This document shows positions 1 through 8,243 of a stretch of 64,000 bases of DNA, piece after piece. The stretch comes from UBA7803 sp040219135 (GTDB taxonomy: Bacteria > Pseudomonadota > Gammaproteobacteria > Pseudomonadales > Azotimanducaceae): positions 62,001-126,000 of the forward strand of contig JAVJTA010000011.1 in the NCBI GenBank assembly GCA_040219135.1. Direction: 5' to 3'. The position numbers and the translations under genes were made by a program. The stretch's first letter is position 1. Every line of letters begins with the position of its first letter. The notes under the pieces were generated by a model. That model did not search any database. It was not told the DNA's origin and saw only the letters and a program-made list of their open reading frames with translations.

Positions 1-1062
1 AAGCTCGCCGAGCGCGCGCTTGACCCGGGCGCCAGCGCGGGAATCGTCCAGCGGGTCACGGCGCAGCCGGTGGGCCAGAGCCGGCTCGGCGACGCGGCGC
101 AGGTGCGCGTCGGTGACCCGTCGGTCGCCCTCCAGCGCTGCCAGTGCGCGGCCTGCCCGGGTCAGGGTCAGCTCACCGCGCAGGCCATCGGTGCCGAGCG
201 CCACACACAGCTCGGCGGCGCGGGTGAGCGAATCATCGCCCACCTCGACCTGATCGAGCAGCTGCCGGGCGGCGAGGATGCGCTTGCGTTCGCCGCTCTG
301 TTTGCGGCGCCAGCGCGCGGCAAATGCCTGGGGCTGCCGATCGTAGTCATCGCGGCGCCGGACCACGTCGACGCGCGCGGCGATGTCCGTCGGCGTGGTG
401 ACGTCCACGCACAGGCCGAAGCGGTCGAGGAGCTGCGGGCGCAGCTCGCCCTCCTCCGGGTTGCCGCTGCCCACCAGCACGAAGGCGGCTCGATGGCGCA
501 CGCTCAGCCCCTCGCGCTCCACCACGTTCTCGCCCGACGCGGCGACGTCGAGCAGCAGGTCGACGAGGTGATCCTCGAGCAGGTTCACCTCGTCGATGTA
601 CAGGAACCCCCGATTGGCCCGGGCCAGCAGGCCAGGCTCGAACACCTTCTCGCCACCGGCGAGCGCGCGCTCCAGGTCGAGGGCCCCCACCACCCGATCT
701 TCGGTCGCCCCGAGCGGCAGGTCCACCACCGGCACGGACACCAGTCGGGACTTCAGGCGGCCATGCTCCGCCAGGGCGGCGCGGCAGCCGGAACAAAGAT
801 GCGCGTGATCGTCGGGATCGCACTGATAGGCGCAGTCGACCACCGCGCGGATCTTCGGCAGCAGGTCGGCCAGCGCGCGCACCGCGGTGGATTTACCGGT
901 CCCGCGATCGCCGTAGGCGAGCACGCCGCCGATGCGTGGATCCACCGCCGCCAGCATCAATGCCAGGCGCAGATCCTCCTGCCCGACGATGGCGCTGAAC
1001 GGGTAGGCCGGCGGGCGCGATTCAGCCTTGGTAGCGGTAATACTCGATGCCGGAGTCGTCAA
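1..1062 (-). CDS. bchI: Magnesium chelatase ATPase subunit I, 3' end cut by window edge
   Basis: AAA+ subunit of the enzyme that inserts Mg2+ into protoporphyrin IX, the first committed step of bacteriochlorophyll synthesis (cytoplasmic). The frame stays open for 354 codons to the window edge and matches BchI throughout: YPFSAIVGQEDL near residue 20, Walker A GDRGTGKS at 51-58, a four-cysteine insert (C77, C81, C90, C93), Walker B FLYIDEVN at 153-160 and GSGNPEEGELRPQ with DRF at about 213-215. BchI is usually about 340-350 residues, so only a few residues should be missing. No ATG is available; the best start is TTG at 1062 with GAGGG five bases upstream, inside the end of the upstream gene (41 bp overlap), which suggests translational coupling. 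An ATT eight codons in is a weaker alternative. Family identity is near certain; the start is less so. Confidence 0.93.
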   Translation of the reverse strand, partial: MTTPASSITATKAESRPPAYPFSAIVGQEDLRLALMLAAVDPRIGGVLAYGDRGTGKSTAVRALADLLPKIRAVVDCAYQCDPDDHAHLCSGCRAALAEHGRLKSRLVSVPVVDLPLGATEDRVVGALDLERALAGGEKVFEPGLLARANRGFLYIDEVNLLEDHLVDLLLDVAASGENVVEREGLSVRHRAAFVLVGSGNPEEGELRPQLLDRFGLCVDVTTPTDIAARVDVVRRRDDYDRQPQAFAARWRRKQSGERKRILAARQLLDQVEVGDDSLTRAAELCVALGTDGLRGELTLTRAGRALAALEGDRRVTDAHLRRVAEPALAHRLRRDPLDDSRAGARVKRALGEL

Positions 1063-2479
1063 AATGCCCTCGTCTTTCGCCGATGGAGTCGATGTAGAAA
1101 ACCCCCGGGCGGCTGATCCGCTCGCCCAGGTCGTCGCCCGCGTGCAGGGCCGCGTACTCCGCGGCGTCGACGTCGCGGCCCCCGGCCATGGCGCCGGCGA
1201 AATCGATGCGCCGCGCCGCGGCCTGCCAGCCGTCGACGAAACGCATGGGCATGAACTCGGCGGCATCGCCGCTGCCATAGCCCACGGTCAGCACACGGCG
1301 CCCGCCGAGTTCGCGCTCCTCGGTGGCCGCCTGCTCGATGCCCGCCGCCATCCAGGCCGGCAGCGAGGCGGTGTAGAGGTTGCCGGTGTGGCGCATGGCG
1401 TCGATGCCGAGGCTGGTCATGAGTCCGGCGAACGCCGGCAGGCCCCGCAGCACCCGTGCCGCAGCGCTGGCGAGGGGAAACAGCTCCGCGGCCAGATCGC
1501 CGTCGGCCAGCAGCGCCTCGACGTCCGGCTGCTCGCGCAGCTCGTCGATGAGTTGCGGCAGCGGCACATCGGTGGCGGCGGCCAGCTCGCCGAGCTCGTC
1601 CAGATCCTCTGCGTCGCCAAGCGCCAGCGCGAGCAGATAGCAGAACGCGAGCCCGGTCTCGGACATGCGCTGGTACGGCCGGTGGAGAAAAATGGCGGCC
1701 ATGTCACGCAGGGTGGCGGCGGGGGCGCCACCGCACTGGGAGAAGTAATCGCGGCCCGCCGCCAGCACCGCATCCAGATAGCACGTGGTGGAATACTTGC
1801 CGTTGAACACCGGGTGGTCGCGCAGCTGCACGAACGGCCCCCGAACCGAACCGGCGAAACGCGCCATGGGTTTGCGGAAGTCGACGCCGCGGTACGCGGA
1901 CGAGCTGCCGGTGTGGTGAAGATCCATGGCCAGCAGACGCCCGCGCGGCTCCACCAGCATGGCCACCGCACCGGCGCCCTGGGTGGGCTCGCCCGAGCTG
2001 TCGCGGCGGTATTCGGCGACGTCGGAGCAGACCACCACCGCCACCTTGTCCGATCCATCCACGGCCAGATAGCGGGCGGCCGCTTTCAGGGCATACACGC
2101 CACCGAGACAGGCATGCTTGAACTCGGGGACCTCGCAGGCACGCCGCACCGGCGACAGGCCGAGCTCGCGCAGGGCGACGTTGACCATGCCCTTGACGAT
2201 CACCGCACCAGCCGAATTGTCGGTGCTCGACTCGGTGCCGAGGCCGAGCAGGCCGATCCGGTCGGGGTCCACGTCGTTGCGCAGAATCAGCCGCAGCGCG
2301 GCGGTGGCCGCCATCGTGTAGGCGTTCTCGTCCGGGCCGCGCAGACGGTAGCTGTACCCGACCACCTCCTGAACCTTGTCCCATGCGTTGCCGGTCCAGC
2401 CGCACCAGTCTTCGAGGCGGACGCGATAGCCCGGCAGGTAACAGGCGAAGCCACTGATGCCGATGCCGGATGTCTGCAT
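1022..2479 (-). CDS. Hydroxymethylglutaryl-CoA synthase family protein
   Basis: Thiolase-fold condensing enzyme of the HMG-CoA synthase family (acetyl-CoA + acetoacetyl-CoA or analogues), 485 residues, cytoplasmic. The catalytic set is present: Glu83 in GTESSTDNSAG, Cys124 in EFKHACLGG, His266 in LHRPYQRM, and a late GYGSGDAAEF glycine motif. ATG at 2479 is chosen because family homology begins there (MQTSGIGISGFACYLPGYRV) and a GGAGTGGAA element lies upstream; the frame could extend to 2671 but that part looks like untranslated leader. Its stop lies inside bchI, so the two are probably co-transcribed. No other mevalonate-pathway gene is nearby, so the physiological product is open: isoprenoid precursor supply, beta-branching, or a pathway linked to the pigment cluster. 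Family call firm, role inferred. Confidence 0.85.
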   Translation of the reverse strand: MQTSGIGISGFACYLPGYRVRLEDWCGWTGNAWDKVQEVVGYSYRLRGPDENAYTMAATAALRLILRNDVDPDRIGLLGLGTESSTDNSAGAVIVKGMVNVALRELGLSPVRRACEVPEFKHACLGGVYALKAAARYLAVDGSDKVAVVVCSDVAEYRRDSSGEPTQGAGAVAMLVEPRGRLLAMDLHHTGSSSAYRGVDFRKPMARFAGSVRGPFVQLRDHPVFNGKYSTTCYLDAVLAAGRDYFSQCGGAPAATLRDMAAIFLHRPYQRMSETGLAFCYLLALALGDAEDLDELGELAAATDVPLPQLIDELREQPDVEALLADGDLAAELFPLASAAARVLRGLPAFAGLMTSLGIDAMRHTGNLYTASLPAWMAAGIEQAATEERELGGRRVLTVGYGSGDAAEFMPMRFVDGWQAAARRIDFAGAMAGGRDVDAAEYAALHAGDDLGERISRPGVFYIDSIGERRGHFDDSGIEYYRYQG

Positions 2480-2550
2480 GGTTCGTTTCCACTCCGGTGG
2501 CGGATACGCGAGGTCCGAACGCGCTGGTCGACGGGTCGAACGACGCAAAC

Positions 2551-2584
2551 TGTCATTTGTTCGTGACGTCAAGTTTACGTTACA
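2551..2584. promoter_or_regulatory. 34-bp dyad centred on TGACGTCA in divergent promoter region
   Basis: An imperfect inverted repeat bounded by TGT (2551-2553) and ACA (2582-2584) is exactly centred on the perfect palindrome TGACGTCA (2564-2571). Each half can also be read as TGT-N12-ACG, one base away from the TGT-N12-ACA pattern of PpsR/CrtJ photosynthesis repressors. It lies about 70 bp upstream of the HMGS start and about 40 bp upstream of the TonB-receptor promoter, a good place for an operator acting on either unit. Symmetry is seen; the binding protein is a guess. Confidence 0.35.
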
Positions 2585-2621
2585 CGCATCCGCGGTCCGT
2601 GGCAATGCGGCAATCCAGCCA

Positions 2622-2650
2622 TTGACACTTTCCGGATCGAGTGCTTTAAA
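2622..2650 (+). promoter_or_regulatory. Sigma-70-type promoter for the TonB receptor
   Basis: A perfect -35 TTGACA (2622-2627), a 17-bp spacer and a -10-like TTTAAA (2645-2650) lie about 100 bp before the chosen ATG of the TonB-dependent receptor. Spacing is ideal and the -10 matches four of six consensus bases. Confidence 0.55.
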
Positions 2651-2748
2651 GGCGATGGGGAGCGGTTCCATCGATGAACCAGCAGAATGCAGGGCGGCTA
2701 TTGCGCCCCCCGCCTGCGATCGCGTTCTGCCCGAGGGGAGGAGAGGAG

Positions 2749-5709
2749 ATGTACACAGCCGTAATCAGGCGTGGTGGGTCGTACCTGGCTGCCGCGCTGA
2801 TACTACCGTTCTATTCGCTGCCCGTGGACGCTCAGGAAGCGACCGGCCGGCGCATCGAAGAAGTGATCGTCACGGCGGAACGTCGCGAGGCGAGCATTCA
2901 GGACACGTCCATTTCGATCACGGCGTTCACCGCCGAGTTTCTCGACGACTTCGGTATCCGCAACCAGGAAGACCTGCAGAACTTCGTTCCGGCCACCACC
3001 ATCCAGCCCTACGACGCCACGGTGCGCGGCGTGGGCCGAAACTTCCGGGCCCTGGGCGGCGACCCCGGCGTATCCACCTACATGAACGGCATCTATTCCG
3101 AGGACCTGCTCACCGCGACGGCGGCCACGTTCTTCGACGTCGAGCGCATCGAGGTGCTGCGCGGGCCGCAGGGCACGCTGTACGGCCGCAACGCCGTCGG
3201 CGGCGCCATCAACATCCTCTACAAGGAGCCGAGCTACACCCGCGAGGGCATGGTCAAGGCCATCGCCGGCAACTTCGGCACGGAGGAATACTACGCCGCG
3301 TTCTCCGGACCGCTGATCGCCGACAAGCTGGCAGGCCGGGTGACCTACGCGCACCGCGAACGCGATGGCGTGGTCGACGAGATCGGCATCGGCAGCGACA
3401 TCGATGGCCTCGGCACCGACAGCCTGGCGCTGCAGCTCAAGTGGAACATCACCGACAACATCGAGATGAACATCCGCCAGAACTGGATGGACATCGACCG
3501 CTCCTTCGGCGGCGCGAACGGTGCCGGCCTGGTAACCCTGAACGAAAGCGGCGAACCGCGTCGGGTCACCGGCACCGGCATCATGGGCGACGGACTGGTT
3601 CCGGGCTGGCGCTTCGTCGACCAGGCCAAGGTCCTGGACGCCACCAACCAGTTCGATACTGATGTCTTCGTTCCCGGCGCCACCCAACGCATGTTCACCG
3701 ATCCCTCCACCGGCGCCCAGATGCTGGCACAGCGCAACCGCCCGGGCATCGACTTCGGCGACTTCGACGGCTTTCAGAACGCCGCCGCGTCGCTGGACGG
3801 CTACGGCGTGACCTCGCCCGAGAAGGCGGCGCTGTACAACGGTTGCGTGTTCTCGGGCTCCATCGACGGCGACGACGTCTGCGCCGCGACGAACGGACTG
3901 AACAACGAAGAGTTCGAGCAGATGGGCACCCAGTTCAACATCGGCTGGGACGTCACCGAAAATCTGACCGTCAAATACCTGTTCGGCTTCAACACCCTGT
4001 CCTACGAGCGGATCACCGACGACGACAACACCGCGAGCCTGATCCACGACCGGCAGTTCTACGTGAACCACGAGGCCGACTACCGCTCCCACGAGCTGCA
4101 GGCGTTCTTCGACGTCGGCGAGAACTGGACCTTCACGTCCGGCATCTTCTTCTACAACGCCGAGATCGATCAGCGCGGTGACTTCTACTCCTCGTTGGGA
4201 GAGGCGAAGTTCCGGGATGCCTACATCGACAACACGGCGCTGTCCGCGGGCGCGGCCGCGGCCATCGGCGCGCCGGGCCTCGAGGGTATCAACGCCTCCA
4301 CCCTGGCCTTCGCCGGCCGGCCCATGGCCAACCTGTACAGCGCCAAACGTTCGTGCACGCTGTCCGACAATCCGGCGCCGTCCTGCGCCCGCAACTACGC
4401 GGTGCAGTTCACCAACGAGGAACTGGCGGCCGCAGGCATGGGCCGCAACGACAACCTTTACACCTCCGCCTGGTACGGCGATCCCGGCACGGACCGGCTG
4501 CTGGACGTGCGCAACGGCCCCCGGACCGTCGCCACCGACCTGCTCTACACCACCGAAACCAAGCGCGAGGCGTTCGCGGCCTACACCCAGTCGGTGTGGG
4601 ACATTAACGAGACGTTCGCCCTGACCCTGGGTCTGCGCTACGCCGAGGACAAGGTGGTGGCGGAAGAGAACCTGTTCCGCTACTCCGAGACCGGCGGTGA
4701 CGGCTTCCTCGCGCTGTACGGCGGCGTGGCTGCGGTCAACATCGTCAACGGCGGCCTGGTGGATTCCGACAGCGACGGCATCTACGAGCCGACCCAGGCC
4801 TCCACCAACGGCGGCATCCCGTTCGGCCTCAGCGTCTACCGGCCGTTCGAGCGCACCGACAAGGAGTGGGACTGGCGCGTCAACCTCGACCACCACATCA
4901 CCGACAACGTGATGCTCTACTACTCGGCCACGAAGGGTCACCGCGGCGGCGGCTACAACCTGGTGTTCTTCAGCGCCACGCCGACCTACGATCCGGAGAA
5001 GCTCATCTCCTACGAACTCGGCTACAAGAGCGACTGGCTCGACGGCCGCCTGCAGCTGAACGGCTCGTTCTACTACTACGACTACGAGTCGATTCATTCG
5101 GTGGTTCAGGAAGTCACCAGCCTGGGCGGCACCAGCAACTCCGTGCTGGAGGCTCCCGGCGCCGAGGTGATCGGCGTCGAGGCGGAGTTCACCTGGCTCG
5201 CCACCGACGCGCTGACCCTGGGCGGCAACTTCAGCTACACCCCGAGCGAGTACACCAAGTCGCTGCTCGCGGGAGACCTGGCGGGGGTGGATCGGCCGAC
5301 GTCGCTGTTCCCGGATCAGGAAGATCTGCTGAAAGACATCAAGGGCAATCAGCTGCTGCAGGTGCCGGAATGGAAGGGCACGCTGTGGGGCAGCTACCGC
5401 TTCAACCTGCCGGGCGGATCTCACATCGATACGCTGGCGGCCTGGGCCTATACCGACAAGGTCTACTACACGCCGTTCGAGGCGGAGCAGGAGAGTGCCG
5501 CATCCTACGATCGAACCGACGTGCGGGCGACCTGGGTGAGTGCGGACAGCCGCATCACCGTCAGTGCGTTCGTGAACAACGTGTTCGACGAAGTCGGCAA
5601 CCTGCAGGTCCTGAGCGAAGGCGAGGACGAGTTCTTCCGCCGCTCGTCAGGTACCACGGTACCCCGGCTGTTCGGCCTCGAGCTCAGCTACACCATGGGC
5701 ACCTACTGA
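2749..5709 (+). CDS. TonB-dependent receptor
   Basis: Outer-membrane, TonB-energised 22-strand barrel with N-terminal plug, 986 residues. An N-terminal signal peptide (hydrophobic run ending near PVDAQE) is followed by IEEVIVTAERRE, plug motifs including VRGVGRNFR and RIEVLRGPQGTLYGRN, then a long barrel ending in an aromatic C-terminus (LELSYTMGTY) typical of outer-membrane proteins. ATG 2749 is preferred over ATG 2674 because it carries a very strong GGGGAGGAGAGGAG leader and places the signal peptide at the N-terminus. Plug and barrel resemble the large oligotroph/sphingomonad-type receptor family whose ligands (steroids, glycans, siderophores) cannot be read from sequence. It is monocistronic: own promoter upstream, intrinsic terminator directly downstream. 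Confidence 0.93.
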   Translation: MYTAVIRRGGSYLAAALILPFYSLPVDAQEATGRRIEEVIVTAERREASIQDTSISITAFTAEFLDDFGIRNQEDLQNFVPATTIQPYDATVRGVGRNFRALGGDPGVSTYMNGIYSEDLLTATAATFFDVERIEVLRGPQGTLYGRNAVGGAINILYKEPSYTREGMVKAIAGNFGTEEYYAAFSGPLIADKLAGRVTYAHRERDGVVDEIGIGSDIDGLGTDSLALQLKWNITDNIEMNIRQNWMDIDRSFGGANGAGLVTLNESGEPRRVTGTGIMGDGLVPGWRFVDQAKVLDATNQFDTDVFVPGATQRMFTDPSTGAQMLAQRNRPGIDFGDFDGFQNAAASLDGYGVTSPEKAALYNGCVFSGSIDGDDVCAATNGLNNEEFEQMGTQFNIGWDVTENLTVKYLFGFNTLSYERITDDDNTASLIHDRQFYVNHEADYRSHELQAFFDVGENWTFTSGIFFYNAEIDQRGDFYSSLGEAKFRDAYIDNTALSAGAAAAIGAPGLEGINASTLAFAGRPMANLYSAKRSCTLSDNPAPSCARNYAVQFTNEELAAAGMGRNDNLYTSAWYGDPGTDRLLDVRNGPRTVATDLLYTTETKREAFAAYTQSVWDINETFALTLGLRYAEDKVVAEENLFRYSETGGDGFLALYGGVAAVNIVNGGLVDSDSDGIYEPTQASTNGGIPFGLSVYRPFERTDKEWDWRVNLDHHITDNVMLYYSATKGHRGGGYNLVFFSATPTYDPEKLISYELGYKSDWLDGRLQLNGSFYYYDYESIHSVVQEVTSLGGTSNSVLEAPGAEVIGVEAEFTWLATDALTLGGNFSYTPSEYTKSLLAGDLAGVDRPTSLFPDQEDLLKDIKGNQLLQVPEWKGTLWGSYRFNLPGGSHIDTLAAWAYTDKVYYTPFEAEQESAASYDRTDVRATWVSADSRITVSAFVNNVFDEVGNLQVLSEGEDEFFRRSSGTTVPRLFGLELSYTMGTY

Positions 5710-5750
5710 GTCGAGCACTCGGTCGGTTGCCTTCGGGTGGCCTGAAAAGA

Positions 5751-5773
5751 GGGGCGCTTCGGCGCCCCTTTTT
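5751..5773 (+). terminator. Rho-independent terminator
   Basis: GGGGCGC (5751-5757), TTCG tetraloop (5758-5761), GCGCCCC (5762-5768) and a T5 run form a textbook intrinsic terminator 41 bp after the TonB-receptor stop codon. Confidence 0.93.
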
Positions 5774-5844
5774 CTTTGCCAGATCGCTTGTCCCACGGCG
5801 AACCCGCATCCCGCCGACCGGCCGGTCTGGGTTACCATCCACCC

Positions 5845-6618
5845 ATGCGCATCGCCACCTGGAACATCAACGGCCTGCGGGCCCGGATCGACTACCTTTG
5901 CCTCTGGCTGAAACAACGCCAGCCGGACATCGTTGGTCTGCAGGAACTGAAGACCGAGGACGAGCAGTTCCCCTACGATGTCTTCGAGCAGCTCGGCTAT
6001 CACGCCCTGGTGCACGGCGAGAAGGCCTGGAACGGGGTCGCCATCCTCTCGAAACAGCCCGGCGAAGTGCTGCATCGCGGCCTGGCCGGACAGGAAGCGT
6101 TCGGCGCGCGGCTGCTGTCGGCACGCTTCGATTCGCTGACCTTCGAGACCGTGTACTGCCCGAACGGCAAGACCGTCGACCACGACGACTTCCCGCGCAA
6201 GCTCGCCTGGTTCGACGACCTCGTCGATCACTGGCGCGGCAGCCACGACGCCGGCGGCGCGACGGTGCTGTGCGGCGACTTCAACATCGCGCCGGCGGCG
6301 CTCGACAGCTGGCTCGGCGCCGAGGGTGAGGGGTCGCTGTTCCATACGGATTCGGAGCGCGTCCGCTTCGAACGACTGCTGGACCTGGGCCTGCACGATC
6401 TCTACCGCGCCCTGCATCCCGAGCGCCAGGCGTTCTCGTGGTGGGACTACCGTGGCGGCGCCTTCCATCGCGGCCACGGGCTGCGCATCGATCTGCTGCT
6501 CGGTTCGGACAGCGTGCGCGAGCGCCTCCGCGAGGTGGAGATCGACCGGGACTTCCGCAAGAAGCAGGACGGCCTCACCGCGTCCGACCACGCGCCCGTG
6601 TACGCCGACCTCGACTGA
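5845..6618 (+). CDS. xthA: Exodeoxyribonuclease III
   Basis: AP endonuclease / 3'-5' exonuclease of base-excision repair, 257 residues. It starts MRIATWNINGLR, with the conserved Asn (N7) and catalytic Glu34 in GLQELK, a GDFNIAP motif (Asp/Asn pair) near residue 145, RIDLLLGS late in the fold and SDHAPV at 247-252 (Asp-His dyad). ATG 5845 matches the universal N-terminus of the family; upstream in-frame codons are not conserved. A second, distinct family member lies at 27465. The methyltransferase gene follows after 2 bp. Confidence 0.95.
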   Translation: MRIATWNINGLRARIDYLCLWLKQRQPDIVGLQELKTEDEQFPYDVFEQLGYHALVHGEKAWNGVAILSKQPGEVLHRGLAGQEAFGARLLSARFDSLTFETVYCPNGKTVDHDDFPRKLAWFDDLVDHWRGSHDAGGATVLCGDFNIAPAALDSWLGAEGEGSLFHTDSERVRFERLLDLGLHDLYRALHPERQAFSWWDYRGGAFHRGHGLRIDLLLGSDSVRERLREVEIDRDFRKKQDGLTASDHAPVYADLD

Positions 6619-6620
6619 CC

Positions 6621-7244
6621 ATGGGATCGCCGCCGGAACTGCCCGCGGCGTTTTTCGCCCGCCAGGACGAGAGCGACGACGCCGAGTTCTACCGCGAGCC
6701 ACGTTTCGTCACCCACATCGACGACGTCACCATCGCCGCCCTGACGCAGTACTACCGGGAACACCTCGCGCCGGAGCATCGCGTCCTCGACCTGATGTCG
6801 TCGTGGATCTCGCATCTGCCGGAGGAGGTCCGCTACCGTTCGGTTACCGGCCACGGCATGAACGCCGAGGAACTCGCCGCGAATCCGCGCCTGGACGACT
6901 ACCAGGTTCAGAATCTCAACCAGAATCCGACCCTGCCCTTCTCCGACGGCGCCTTCGATGCGGTGCTGATCGCCGTGTCCGTGCAGTACCTGACCCGCCC
7001 GTTCGAGGTGTTCGCCGAGATCGGCCGGGTGCTAGCACCCGACGGCCAGTGCATCGTCGCCATGTCGCACCGGCTTTTTCCCACCAAAGCGGTGTACGCC
7101 TTCCACGTGCTCTCCGGTGAGGAACGCTGCCGGGTGGTCGCTGCCTATCTCGACGCGGCCGGGGTGTTCGAAACCATCCGTTCGGTGGATCGATCGCCGC
7201 CGCAGGGGGATCCGCTGTGGATCGTCCATGGGATCAGCGCATGA
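6621..7244 (+). CDS. Class I SAM-dependent methyltransferase-like protein
   Basis: A 207-residue cytoplasmic protein with a methyltransferase-type Rossmann pattern: a motif-I-like HRVLDLMSSWISHLP (about residue 54 on), VTGHGMNAEELAANP as strand 2, FDAVLIAVSVQYL as motif IV and VLAPDGQCIVAMSHRLFP as the post-motif strand. The usual GxGxG of motif I is replaced by LMSSW, as in several divergent type-11 methyltransferases. It begins 2 bp after xthA and is likely co-transcribed. Substrate unknown. Confidence 0.7.
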   Translation: MGSPPELPAAFFARQDESDDAEFYREPRFVTHIDDVTIAALTQYYREHLAPEHRVLDLMSSWISHLPEEVRYRSVTGHGMNAEELAANPRLDDYQVQNLNQNPTLPFSDGAFDAVLIAVSVQYLTRPFEVFAEIGRVLAPDGQCIVAMSHRLFPTKAVYAFHVLSGEERCRVVAAYLDAAGVFETIRSVDRSPPQGDPLWIVHGISA

Positions 7245-7376
7245 CAAACGCGTAAACGGTTGAGGCTCGTGCCGGATCGGGGTACGGTCTATGAACCAAG
7301 CATGTCGCCTCGGCCGCCAAGGACCGCTGGCGACCTCTCTGGGGGGAGAGAACACGCAGCACGGATGCAGTCCTGG

Positions 7377-7404
7377 TTGACCTGTTTCACTGTCTGCCTA
7401 GATC
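7377..7404 (+). promoter_or_regulatory. Possible promoter for the secreted two-repeat protein
   Basis: TTGACC (7377-7382), a 16-bp spacer and TAGATC (7399-7404) lie about 60 bp upstream of the ATG at 7462, within a 217-bp gap that otherwise holds no recognisable gene. Confidence 0.28.
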
Positions 7405-7461
7405 TGGTGTGTCCGCTCGAACAGAAGCTTCAGCACCGCCCAAATGGCGGAAGGACAAACC

Positions 7462-8205
7462 ATGAAACTCAGAATACTCAATGTGCTGTGCGGATTTGCG
7501 CTTGCGTCGACGCTGGCTCACGCCGGCCCCGGCTGGGACGTCACCTCGTTCTCGACCGCGCCGCAGAACGCGCCGAAACTCGTCGCCGCGATCGATGAGT
7601 GGATGGCCGCCGGCGGCAGCCAGTTTCCGGGCCAGGTGACGCTCTACGCCAACGAGGCCGACGGCGACGACCCCGCCACCCACACCATCGTTGCCACGTT
7701 CCCGTCGGTGGCGGCCAACGAGGCCTTCAGCCAGAAAGTTCAGAACGACGAGAAGCTGACAGCCCAGTGGGCGAAGCTGATCGGCGTCTTCAGCGCGAAC
7801 ACGACAGTCGTCGAGACCACCCGTGGCAGTTTCGTGCGCAGCTGGGGCGACGTCGACACCGGGGACTCCGCCTGGATTCATCACTTCGTCACCGTCAGCG
7901 ACCCTGCCGGGATGGTGGCTGCCATGGATCAATGGATGAACTCAGCCACGGGCAAGAAAGCGCCCGGCCAGCTGCACCTCTCCAGCGTCGTCGCCGGCGG
8001 CATGGGCTCGCCTTCACACATTGTCTCCATCGGCTACGCGAACCAGGCCGAGATGGAAACGTGGAACGACTCCCTGGCCGGAAACGCCGAGTTTGCCGCG
8101 TACATCGCCAAGCTGCAGAGCATGAGCGAGTACCACGGTGCGAACATGGCGATCCGGGTGAAGACCTGGGGTAACGATCCGGTGGCCGCAACCGCAAGCC
8201 GCTGA
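7462..8205 (+). CDS. Secreted protein with two ABM-like repeats
   Basis: A 247-residue exported protein with a clear Sec signal peptide (MKLRILNVLCGFALASTLAHA). The mature part holds two copies of a similar unit, roughly residues 22-110 and 130-220: each has an aspartate-rich strand, a helix (LVAAIDEWMAAGG / MVAAMDQWMNSAT), a PGQ(V/L)xL strand and a second helix. The pattern resembles fused dimeric alpha/beta-barrel (ABM-like) domains. ATG 7462 with GGAAGG upstream is chosen over the ATG six codons earlier. No function can be assigned; a periplasmic small-ligand role is possible. Confidence 0.7.
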   Translation: MKLRILNVLCGFALASTLAHAGPGWDVTSFSTAPQNAPKLVAAIDEWMAAGGSQFPGQVTLYANEADGDDPATHTIVATFPSVAANEAFSQKVQNDEKLTAQWAKLIGVFSANTTVVETTRGSFVRSWGDVDTGDSAWIHHFVTVSDPAGMVAAMDQWMNSATGKKAPGQLHLSSVVAGGMGSPSHIVSIGYANQAEMETWNDSLAGNAEFAAYIAKLQSMSEYHGANMAIRVKTWGNDPVAATASR

Positions 8206-8243
8206 ACGGAAGCCCGCGCTGCGCCCGCGCTGCGCCGTGGGCC

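Noticed and set aside
2803..5424. Long minus-strand open frame across the first TonB receptor (873 codons)
   Set aside because: A shadow of the receptor gene in GC-rich DNA: no conserved motif, low-complexity composition, and the receptor on the other strand is certain.
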